This document shows, in pieces, positions 11,335 through 18,079 of a stretch of 64,000 bases of DNA. Both the position numbers and the translations under genes were made by a program. The notes beneath the pieces were generated by a model. The model searched no databases, was not told where the DNA came from, and saw nothing but the letters and a program-made list of their open reading frames with translations. Position 1 is the stretch's first letter. The number at the start of each line of letters is the position of its first letter. Origin of the DNA: Sva-07 sp963774765 (GTDB taxonomy: Bacteria; Actinomycetota; Acidimicrobiia; Acidimicrobiales; Ilumatobacteraceae); the NCBI GenBank assembly GCA_963774765.1, contig CAVZGP010000009.1:434001-498000 (forward strand). Reading direction: 5' to 3'.

Positions 11335-12266
11335 CCGGTTGCCCCTTCCCGGGGTTCGTTGCCTGCGGGTTCGTTGCGATGGTGCATCACCATGGTGCCG
11401 ATGCCGGCGTCGGTGAAGATCTCGAGGAGGAGCACGTGAGCGATTCGGCCATCGAGGATGTGGGCTCGGTGCACGCCGTTGCGCACGGCGTGGGTGCAGC
11501 TGGCGACCTTGGGAATCATGCCGCCCGCGATGATGCCCTCGGCGATCAGCTGGTCGAGTTCATCCGCGGTGACCTGACGGATCAAGCTGGCGGCGTCGGC
11601 GACGTCGCGTCGGAGGCCCTCGATGTCGGTGAGATAGACGAGCTTCTCGGCCCCGATCGCCTCCGCGATGGCCCCGGCAACGGTGTCGGCGTTGATGTTG
11701 AACGATTGGCCGAACTCGTCGCTGCCGATCGTGGCGATGACTGGAATGAACTCGTCGTCGATCAGTCCGTGGATCACCTCCGGGTTGATCGCGGTGACAT
11801 CGCCGACGAACCCGAGCCGCTCGTTGCGTGCGGTGGCTCGAATCAGTCCGGCGTCGACGCCGCTGATGCCAACGGCGAATCGGCCGTGCACGTTGATCGC
11901 AGCCACGAGCTGCGGGTTGACCTGCCCCTTCAACACCATCCGGGCGATGTCGACGGTTTCGGCGTCGGTGACCCGAAGGCCGTCGACGAATTCGGGTTGC
12001 TTGCCGAGCCGTTCCATCATCTCGGAGATCTGTGGACCTCCGCCGTGCACGACGATCGGACGCATCCCGACGAGGCGCATCAGCACGATGTCCTCGGCGA
12101 ACAGCGTGAGCGCGTCGTGATCGGACGTGCCCGCGAGCGCGTTGCCACCGTACTTGACCACCACGGTCTTTCCGGCGAATCGTCGGATGTACGGCAGGGC
12201 TTCGACGAGGACGGATGCCTTGAGTGACGCTGCTTCGTTCTCCGGCTGTGGTTCGGGGCCGGTCAT
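11331..12266 (-). CDS. argB: Acetylglutamate kinase
   Basis: Phosphorylates N-acetylglutamate, usually the feedback-controlled step. The 311-residue amino acid kinase has VVKYGGNAL at the N-terminus, IVVHGGGPQISEMMERLG (nucleotide and substrate loops), FNINADTVAGAIA and GGMIPKVASC. The N-terminal extension MTGPEPQPENEAASLKASVLVEALPYI includes the mobile helix found in arginine-inhibited, hexameric forms, so feedback inhibition is plausible. ATG 12266 overlaps the argC stop (ATGA). argJ, usually between argC and argB in actinobacteria, is missing. Confidence 0.96.
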   Translation of the reverse strand: MTGPEPQPENEAASLKASVLVEALPYIRRFAGKTVVVKYGGNALAGTSDHDALTLFAEDIVLMRLVGMRPIVVHGGGPQISEMMERLGKQPEFVDGLRVTDAETVDIARMVLKGQVNPQLVAAINVHGRFAVGISGVDAGLIRATARNERLGFVGDVTAINPEVIHGLIDDEFIPVIATIGSDEFGQSFNINADTVAGAIAEAIGAEKLVYLTDIEGLRRDVADAASLIRQVTADELDQLIAEGIIAGGMIPKVASCTHAVRNGVHRAHILDGRIAHVLLLEIFTDAGIGTMVMHHRNEPAGNEPREGATG

Positions 12267-13279
12267 GGTGCGAGTCCGATCATCGAGAGTCCGGCAGTCT
12301 CGTCGAGGCCGAGCGCAATGTTTGCGGCGTGCACCGCGCCGCCCGACGCGCCTTTCGTGAGGTTGTCGATGGCGCACATGGCCAGCACGGTGTTGGTGCG
12401 TTCGTCGTAGCGGGCGTTGACGTGAGCGGCGTTCGAGCCGAGCACCGACTTGGTTGCCGGCGGTCCATCGAGCACTGCGACGAACGGCTCGTCGGCGTAG
12501 AACGAGCGGAGCGCGTCGGTGACAGCGGCCTCGGAGCAGCCGGGCGTCGCCGTCGCTGCGCACGTGGCGAGCAGGCCACGGCTCATCGGAACGAGGTGCG
12601 GCGTGAAGATCAGTTGCGCGCCGATTTCCTGCTCCATCTCCGGTGTGTGCCGATGCGACATCAGTCCGTATGGAGTCGCGTTCGAGTCGATGTTCGTGAA
12701 CACGTTGGTGTCGGTCGGCGCTCGTCCCGCCCCGGTGATGCCGGTGAGCGTGTTGACGACGACCCCCGTGGTCTCGACGAGCCCCGCCTCGACCAGCGGC
12801 CGCAACGCGAGGACCGCGGCGGTCACGTGACAGCCGGGGGTGGCGACGAGTGGTGCACCCTTCAGTTCCGCGCGATGCAGTTCGGGGAGGCCGAGCACGG
12901 CCTGGTCGAGGAGGTCGAGTTGCGTGTGTTCGAAGCCGTAATAGGTCGGGTAGGCCGCGGGGTCCTTCAGGCGGAACGCCGCCGACAGGTCGACGACGCA
13001 GCCCACCGTGCCGACGAGTGACGGGGCGAGTTCCATCGAGGCGCCATGGGGCAACCCGAGGAAGATGAGGTCCAACCCGTCCACGGTGGACCGGTCGAAC
13101 TCGGAGAAGACGAGATCGGGATACACCGCCTGCAGCGAAGGATAGAGGTCGGCCGCTCGCCGTCCCGCCATCGAATCACCGGTCGCGACGACCACCTCGA
13201 AGTCCGGGTGCTGGGCAGCGAGACGCAGCAACTCGGCGCCGGTGTACCCGGACGCCCCGACGATTCCGACGCGGATCAT
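12263..13279 (-). CDS. argC: N-acetyl-gamma-glutamyl-phosphate reductase
   Basis: NADPH-dependent reduction of acetylglutamyl phosphate, first gene of the arg operon. The 338-residue protein begins with the Rossmann GASGYTGAELLRL and has the active-site block ATPGCHVTAAVLAL with the catalytic cysteine, and GITGAGRAP. ATG 13279 (MIRVGIVGASG) is preferred over GTG 13294 because a TATGGT -10 box ends six bases before it, giving a leaderless transcript. The -10 lies inside the palindromic operator at 13281-13310, so ArgR binding there would block initiation. Confidence 0.95.
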   Translation of the reverse strand: MIRVGIVGASGYTGAELLRLAAQHPDFEVVVATGDSMAGRRAADLYPSLQAVYPDLVFSEFDRSTVDGLDLIFLGLPHGASMELAPSLVGTVGCVVDLSAAFRLKDPAAYPTYYGFEHTQLDLLDQAVLGLPELHRAELKGAPLVATPGCHVTAAVLALRPLVEAGLVETTGVVVNTLTGITGAGRAPTDTNVFTNIDSNATPYGLMSHRHTPEMEQEIGAQLIFTPHLVPMSRGLLATCAATATPGCSEAAVTDALRSFYADEPFVAVLDGPPATKSVLGSNAAHVNARYDERTNTVLAMCAIDNLTKGASGGAVHAANIALGLDETAGLSMIGLAP

Positions 13280-13280
13280 T

Positions 13281-13310
13281 GCATGACCATACACGACTTC
13301 GTATGTTCAT
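13281..13310 (-). promoter_or_regulatory. Candidate ArgR operator overlapping the argC promoter
   Basis: The plus strand carries GCATG (13281-13285) and GTATGTTCAT (13301-13310), 20 bases apart start to start. TGACCATAC (13284-13292) and GTATGTTCA (13301-13309) are arms of an imperfect palindrome (8 of 9 positions pair). The same two blocks at exactly the same 20-base spacing and orientation occur upstream of carA (47914-47943). The -10 TATGGT of argC (minus, 13291-13286) lies inside. The match between two arginine-related promoters is seen; binding by ArgR is inference. Confidence 0.65.
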
Positions 13311-13399
13311 CCAACGTCATTCGTCGAGCGATGAGTTTCCGCGCGGACAGGTCGAGCGGAACCTCATCGCTCACAGGTTTTACTGGCAGACTGGACGTG

Positions 13400-13969
13400 A
13401 TGATTCCCGGGACGCCGCCCACGAAGGGACGCCTCCTCGTGGCCACGCCACCCCTCGAGGATGCAAACTTCGACCGAACGGTGATCTTCGTGCTCGAACA
13501 CCACGACGAGGGCGCGATCGGCGTGGTGATCAACCGACCGAGTTGCGAGGCGCTCGACGAACCACTCGACCGGTGGATCGACCTGCAATCGGTGCCGTCA
13601 TCGGTGTTCTCCGGAGGCCCGGTCGAGGAGTCGGCGCTGATCGCGTTGGCCGAGACCAAACGCCCGCTCGCGGATCACGGCGAGTACCTCTCTCCCATCG
13701 TCGGCACGATCGCATCGGCCGACCTCACCGCCGATCCGGCACTCGTTGCCGCGGAAGTTCACGGAGTCCGTGTCTTCCGCGGCTACGCCGGCTGGGGACC
13801 GGGCCAACTCGAAGGAGAGATCGAGGCCGGCGCCTGGCTGGTGCTCGATTCCGAGCCCGGCGATGTGTTCTCCGGCGACCCCGACGAACTGTGGCGTACG
13901 GTCCTTCGCCGACAGCCCGGTCGTCTCGCCTGGCTCGCGGACGCACCCGACGACCTCAACGCGAACTGA
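13400..13969 (+). CDS. YqgE/AlgH family protein (UPF0301)
   Basis: A 189-residue protein of the widespread YqgE/AlgH family, whose biochemical role is unknown. The N-terminal GRLLVATPPLEDANFDRTVI, the GAIGVVINRPS block, FSGGPVE and the C-terminal FRGYAGWGPGQLEGEI are all diagnostic. The preceding codon is GTG (13397), so the start is ATG 13400 or GTG 13397. The gene is divergent from argC across a 120-base gap that also holds the argC operator. It appears monocistronic. Confidence 0.88.
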   Translation: MIPGTPPTKGRLLVATPPLEDANFDRTVIFVLEHHDEGAIGVVINRPSCEALDEPLDRWIDLQSVPSSVFSGGPVEESALIALAETKRPLADHGEYLSPIVGTIASADLTADPALVAAEVHGVRVFRGYAGWGPGQLEGEIEAGAWLVLDSEPGDVFSGDPDELWRTVLRRQPGRLAWLADAPDDLNAN

Positions 13970-14034
13970 CGACTCCGACCACGCCGACGTGGTCGTTGGA
14001 CTCCAGCACCACGCGAGTGACACGATGACGCGCC

Positions 14035-14349
14035 ATGGCCGACCTGGACCACTCCCGCAAACGTCTCCTCGAGGAACGAGCACACCTACAACGTCAACTC
14101 GACGACGTCGAACACGACCGCACCGGCGACGGCCCGATCGACATGCTCGGCGGAGATGCGGCCGCTGACACGTCGATGGCGACGACCGAATTGAACCTGC
14201 GCTCGGACCTTGCGCACTCGATCGTCGAGATCGACGCCGCTCTGCATCGCATCGAGCTGGGCACGTACGGGCTCGACGAGGAGACGGGTGAGCCGATCGA
14301 TCCGGAACGGCTCGACGCGATCCCGGCGGCGCGTACGAACGTCAGGTGA
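14035..14349 (+). CDS. DksA/TraR-like protein lacking the zinc cysteines
   Basis: A 104-residue protein. The first 75 residues form a predicted helical coiled-coil hairpin (MADLDHSRKRLLEERAHLQ and ALHRIELG), and the C-terminus YGLDEETGEPIDPERLDAIP aligns with the DksA/TraR zinc finger YGxCxxCGxxIxxxRLxAxP, but the first cysteine pair is replaced by Asp and Thr and the last pair is missing. Family members bind the RNA polymerase secondary channel; zinc-less versions exist in actinobacteria and their function is less certain. The gene stands alone, 65 bases after yqgE and 82 before a VOC gene. Confidence 0.75.
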   Translation: MADLDHSRKRLLEERAHLQRQLDDVEHDRTGDGPIDMLGGDAAADTSMATTELNLRSDLAHSIVEIDAALHRIELGTYGLDEETGEPIDPERLDAIPAARTNVR

Positions 14350-14419
14350 CTCGATCTCTTCGTGTTCCGACGCCCGCCCCGTTGCCACTGCTCCTGACGA
14401 CCGTTGCGTCGCAGCACCG

Positions 14420-14425
14420 TAGGTT
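14420..14425 (+). promoter_or_regulatory. -10 box TAGGTT, leaderless promoter
   Basis: TAGGTT ends six bases before the ATG at 14432, the spacing expected when transcription begins at the start codon. No Shine-Dalgarno sequence is present. Confidence 0.5.
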
Positions 14426-14431
14426 GGGCCA

Positions 14432-14785
14432 ATGACCGCCGACTGGGCTCGACCGATCGTCCACTTCGAGATCCTCGCTCGCAACCCCGAGAGACAGCGA
14501 CGGTTCTACGGCGAGCTGTTCAACTGGCCCATCGGCGACGGTCCGATCATGAACGTGCCGAGCGGGCTCGGCGGACCAGAGCCGGGTCCTGCCGGCCACA
14601 TGCGCCAGAGCGACCGCTCCGGGCTCGCGCTCTACATCCAGGTACGCGATCTCATCGACTCGCTCGGCCGGGTGCCGGGACTCGGCGGCACCGTTGTCTC
14701 AGAGCCCTTCGACGTGCCGGGCGGCCCGACCATTGCGGCCATCGAAGATCCGGAGGGGAATCCCCTCGTGCTGGTGCAGCAGTAG
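14432..14785 (+). CDS. VOC family protein (glyoxalase/bleomycin resistance fold)
   Basis: A 117-residue single-domain member of the vicinal oxygen chelate superfamily. IVHFEILARNPERQRRFYGELFNWPI is the usual first beta-alpha-beta unit, and the C-terminal TIAAIEDPEGNPLVLVQQ is the typical ending with the metal-binding glutamate position. The substrate cannot be told from sequence. The start ATG 14432 has a -10 box six bases upstream. It converges with the ABM gene ten bases downstream. Confidence 0.8.
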   Translation: MTADWARPIVHFEILARNPERQRRFYGELFNWPIGDGPIMNVPSGLGGPEPGPAGHMRQSDRSGLALYIQVRDLIDSLGRVPGLGGTVVSEPFDVPGGPTIAAIEDPEGNPLVLVQQ

Positions 14786-14795
14786 TCGCAGCCAC

Positions 14796-15077
14796 TCAAC
14801 CTGCGCCGTGGAAGCGCTCGACGACGACGTCGACCAGCAGCGCAGCGAATTCGTTGCCGAGATCGTCTGCTTCGAACGCCTGCTGCGCCGCGATCCCCGA
14901 CTCGGAATCGGCCCAGATCGTGATGACCAGCCAGCGTCCGTCGTCATGACGTCCGAGCGTTCGGCGGACGAATCCCGGTTGCTGGTAGGCGAACTCGACC
15001 TGGACCCGTGCGTCGATCGCGCGGAAGGTTGTCTCGTCGACACCGGGCGCCAGCCGAAACGTCAAGATCTCGAACAC
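14796..15077 (-). CDS. ABM-like (NIPSNAP/antibiotic monooxygenase fold) protein
   Basis: A 93-residue protein whose pattern FEILTFRLAPGVDETTFRAID, QPGFVRRTLGRHDDGRWLVITIWADSE and a terminal helix matches the dimeric ferredoxin-like ABM/DUF family. Such proteins include heme- and cofactor-free monooxygenases but many have no known activity. GTG 15077 is chosen because TAGCGT (minus, 15090-15085) ends seven bases upstream. Divergent from the ATP-grasp-like gene with 23 bases between the two start codons. Confidence 0.6.
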   Translation of the reverse strand: MFEILTFRLAPGVDETTFRAIDARVQVEFAYQQPGFVRRTLGRHDDGRWLVITIWADSESGIAAQQAFEADDLGNEFAALLVDVVVERFHGAG

Positions 15078-15084
15078 GACGGTG

Positions 15085-15094
15085 ACGCTACGGT
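15085..15094. promoter_or_regulatory. Overlapping divergent -10 boxes (15077 minus / 15101 plus)
   Basis: ACGCTACGGT holds TAGCGT on minus (15090-15085), seven bases before GTG 15077, and TACGGT on plus (15089-15094), six bases before ATG 15101. Both fit TANNNT and share two base pairs. The whole divergent promoter region is only 23 bases long. Confidence 0.55.
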
Positions 15095-15100
15095 CCAATG

Positions 15101-16447
15101 ATGGACGAGTGGTGGATCGAGCCGATGCGACGGGCATTCGGTGGCCGATCGGTGGTCCTGGCGGGCGCGATGGGATCGTCATGGACCGAACACATCGAGC
15201 TGCTGCGATCGGCCGGCGTGAGCAAGCTGCTCGTGATCGCCACCGAGGGTCGTGGTGCCGGTCCGCTGCCCGATGTGCCCACCGTGATCGTCGAACCACC
15301 GTCGGAGCTCTCCCAGATGGAGCGGATCCACGCGGCTGACCGGACCCTGCACGACCCGACCTCCGAGATGGTCGAGGCGATCAACGCCTTCGATCCGCGT
15401 CATGACGCGATCGTGATCGGCACGTTCCTGTCGACGGCGGCCGCATTGGACGGGCGCTCACTCGTTTCGTACCGACGCCCGGAGTGGGTGGCACTCGAGG
15501 ACAAGGTCGTCGTCGACGCGTTCTGGGATCGTGCCGGCATCGAGCGGGCACCTTCGACCGTCGTGCCGATGGACCAGGCCGTCAGCGCATCGGCGACGCT
15601 CGATCGTGGCGACGGCACGGTCTGGGCGGCCGACGCCCGCGACGGCTTTCATGGCGGCGCGAGTCAGACCTTCTGGGTCAACGACGAACCATCCCGAAGG
15701 CACGCCAGGGTGAGCCTGCACGAGATGTGCGACTCGGTGCGGATCATGCCCTTTCTCGAGGGTGTCCCGTGTTCGATTCACGGCATCGTGCTTCCCGACG
15801 GCATCGCCGTGCTGCGTCCCGTCGAGATGGTGACGCTGCGACGTGGGCACGAGTTCGTCTACAGCGGATGCACCACATTTTGGGATCCGGAGCCGGTGGT
15901 GCGCGAGCAGATGCGCAATGTCGCTCGTCGTGCCGGGATTCAACTGCGCGATGAGGTCGAGTTCCGCGGCACGTTCACCGTCGATGGCGTGGTGACCGCG
16001 GAGGGGTTCCTTCCGACGGAACTCAACCCGCGGTTCGGCGCGGGCATCATGACGATGGCCCGCGGCGCCGGGATTCCGATGGTGCTCGTCAACGATCTGA
16101 TCGTCGGCGGGCACGACATCGGCCGCAGCGCTGTCGAACTCGAAGCCGATGTCGTCGCCCTCGGTGATGCACGGCGCGGCGGCGGCACGTGGACGGGAGG
16201 CTTCGACTTCGACGCAGAACTCGAGTCCGAGCCCATCCAGTACCGCGACAACGCATGGTCGTGGGCAGACGTCGACGGCCCCGTTGCCGGGCGCGTCACA
16301 GCCGGTGCCGGCTATGTCCGCTGCCTCTACGTCCAGACGTCGACACCGATCGGCCCGTCGACCGGCGCACGAGCCGCGGCCTTCTGGGACTTCGCCGCCG
16401 CCGAGTTCGGAATCGACACCGCCGGCCTCACCTCGGCTCGCATCTGA
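15101..16447 (+). CDS. ATP-grasp-like protein of unknown function
   Basis: A 448-residue protein without a named family that I can assign firmly. The central part resembles ATP-grasp ligases: EDKVVVDAFWDRAGIERAPS looks like the lid-binding segment used after a substrate domain, VEFRGTFTVDGVVTAEGFLPTELNPRFG carries the ELNPR metal and ATP-binding block. The N-terminal 100 residues (SVVLAGAMGSSWTEHIELLRSAG) look like a Rossmann-type substrate domain. Two adjacent ATGs exist (15098, 15101); the second is chosen because TACGGT lies six bases before it. The gene ends at the TGA that begins the repeated hairpin at 16448-16479. Neighbours give no pathway clue. Confidence 0.6.
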   Translation: MDEWWIEPMRRAFGGRSVVLAGAMGSSWTEHIELLRSAGVSKLLVIATEGRGAGPLPDVPTVIVEPPSELSQMERIHAADRTLHDPTSEMVEAINAFDPRHDAIVIGTFLSTAAALDGRSLVSYRRPEWVALEDKVVVDAFWDRAGIERAPSTVVPMDQAVSASATLDRGDGTVWAADARDGFHGGASQTFWVNDEPSRRHARVSLHEMCDSVRIMPFLEGVPCSIHGIVLPDGIAVLRPVEMVTLRRGHEFVYSGCTTFWDPEPVVREQMRNVARRAGIQLRDEVEFRGTFTVDGVVTAEGFLPTELNPRFGAGIMTMARGAGIPMVLVNDLIVGGHDIGRSAVELEADVVALGDARRGGGTWTGGFDFDAELESEPIQYRDNAWSWADVDGPVAGRVTAGAGYVRCLYVQTSTPIGPSTGARAAAFWDFAAAEFGIDTAGLTSARI

Positions 16448-16479
16448 TTTCACCAGGGGTCTGACCCCAGATGTAACGA
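16448..16479. repeat. Dispersed intergenic hairpin element, copy 1 (degenerate)
   Basis: The 32 bases between two converging stop codons begin TTTCACCAGGGGTCTGACCC, identical for 21 bases to copy 2 at 52582-52613, which has the same length and also fills the gap between two converging stop codons. The GGGG/CCCC core with loop TCTGA is kept, but the right arm has drifted (CCCCAGATGTAA instead of CCCCTGGTGAAA). It may act as a two-way terminator. Confidence 0.75.
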
Positions 16480-16869
16480 TCAGGTGGTCAGCGCGGCGAT
16501 GGCGTCGTCGACGCGATCGACGGGCACCAGCAGGTGATCGTGGTGGTAGCCGGCGAGCACGTTGCACGAGATGTCGAGTGCCGCGAGTTGCGCACTCACC
16601 GCAGCGGTCAGGCCGACAGCGTCGAGGCTCGACTGAACGGTCAGCGTGAGCCAGGCGAATTGAACCGTGGTCGCCTGCCCGGCGCGTTCAGCGGCCTCAA
16701 CCGGCAACACGATGGTGGTCAGGCGACCCTCCTTGACGACCGCATGCGCCGCGGCAATCAGCCCGGGCGTGGGAACCTCGACGGCGATGTAGGCGAACAC
16801 GCCCGGCCGTCGCTGCACGGCCAATGTCGCGAGCATGAGGTCGAGATCGGTTTCTCCAGGTGCAACCAT
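16480..16869 (-). CDS. ACT domain-containing protein (COG3602 type)
   Basis: A 129-residue protein with two ACT-like halves: VFAYIAVEVPTPGLIAAAHAVVKEGRLTTIVL and FAWLTLTVQSSLDAVGLTAAVSAQLAALDIS followed by VLAGYHHDHLLVPVDRVDDA. This is the layout of small stand-alone ACT proteins thought to bind amino acids. Ligand and partner are unknown. The start is ATG 16869 (MVAPGETDLD). A TTGACA lies upstream on the minus strand near 16900 but no clear -10 follows. Confidence 0.7.
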   Translation of the reverse strand: MVAPGETDLDLMLATLAVQRRPGVFAYIAVEVPTPGLIAAAHAVVKEGRLTTIVLPVEAAERAGQATTVQFAWLTLTVQSSLDAVGLTAAVSAQLAALDISCNVLAGYHHDHLLVPVDRVDDAIAALTT

Positions 16870-16973
16870 GCACTTCAGCTTCGCAGCCGTGTCAAACCGT
16901 TGTGGCGCGGTCGTGTCCAAGCACGTCGGCCATCGATGGAAGACTGGGCATTCGTCAACAAGGGGGACCCGCC

Positions 16974-18041
16974 ATGACCACCTCACCACTTCTGCCCGGC
17001 CGACTGGGCACCCCGGATCTCGACCTCCGCGACGATCCACGCGCCGACCCGCGAATGCTGGCAGCAATGGCCCCGATCGGCCTCGATGTGGCCCCGCCGC
17101 CGTCGCCGGTCACGGCAGCCAGTTCGTTGGAGGAGATCTTGGAGGCGTGCATGCTCGCCGAAGCCGGGTTCCAGATGGCGTTCGGGATGGTGAACCAGCC
17201 CACTGCAACGCCAGGTGTGTCATCGACCGTCGAGACGATCACGGGTTCTGATGGCAACGACATCACGTTGTACGTCCATCGTCCCGACGGCGTCGACGCT
17301 GCACTTCCCTGCATCGTCCACACCCATGGCGGTGGCATGACGATTCTCACTGCCGCCGATCCCGGCTACGCCGCCTGGCGTGACATGCTCGCGGCGACGG
17401 GCCTGGTCGTGGTCGGCGTCGAGTTCCGCAACGCCGGCGGCGCACTGGGGCCGCACCCGTTCCCCGCCGGCCTGAACGACTGTGCGAGCGCGGCGCAGTG
17501 GGTCATCGCGAACCGAGCGTCCTTGGGAGTGTCCACCGTGGTCATGTCCGGCGAGTCGGGTGGCGGCAACCTGTCGATCGCCACTGCGCTCAAAGCAAAC
17601 GAGGAGGGCTGGATCGACGGCATCGCCGGCGTGTACGCCCAGTGCCCGTACATCTCCGGCGCGTACGGGGCCCCGCCTGCCGAACTGACCTCGATGTTCG
17701 AGAACGACAAGTACTTCCTCGACGTCGAGAACATGGGAGCCATGGCGAAGGCATACGACCCCGAGGGCGCCAACACGACGAATGCGCTCGCTTGGCCGAT
17801 GCACGCTGCCGCGAGCGATCTCGCGGGACTGCCACCACACGTCATCTCGGTCAACGAACTCGATCCGCTTCGAGACGAGGGTCTCGTCTACTTCCGCAAG
17901 CTGCTCGGCGCCGGTGTCTCCGCGGTGAGTCGCACGGTCAACGGCACCTGCCATGCCGGCGATTGCCTGTTCGCCGACGCGATGCCCGACGTGGTTGCAG
18001 CGACGGTCCGCGACATCAAGGCGTTCGCCGACTCGCTCTGA
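16974..18041 (+). CDS. Alpha/beta hydrolase, hormone-sensitive lipase-like
   Basis: A 355-residue esterase-like enzyme. IVHTHGGGMTIL is the HGGG oxyanion-hole block, MSGESGGGNLSIA holds the nucleophile serine in GESGG, NELDPLRDEGLVY supplies the acidic residue and GTCHAGDCLF the histidine. The order and spacing fit the HSL family, which hydrolyses esters of short acids or carries out decarboxylation-type reactions; the substrate is not known. ATG 16974 has AGGGGG ten bases upstream, one of the few clear ribosome-binding sites among the stand-alone genes here. It converges with the lipoprotein gene after 38 bases. Confidence 0.82.
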   Translation: MTTSPLLPGRLGTPDLDLRDDPRADPRMLAAMAPIGLDVAPPPSPVTAASSLEEILEACMLAEAGFQMAFGMVNQPTATPGVSSTVETITGSDGNDITLYVHRPDGVDAALPCIVHTHGGGMTILTAADPGYAAWRDMLAATGLVVVGVEFRNAGGALGPHPFPAGLNDCASAAQWVIANRASLGVSTVVMSGESGGGNLSIATALKANEEGWIDGIAGVYAQCPYISGAYGAPPAELTSMFENDKYFLDVENMGAMAKAYDPEGANTTNALAWPMHAAASDLAGLPPHVISVNELDPLRDEGLVYFRKLLGAGVSAVSRTVNGTCHAGDCLFADAMPDVVAATVRDIKAFADSL

Positions 18042-18079
18042 GCAACCGCCACGGAGCACCCGAAAGCAGTGCTGGCCGA

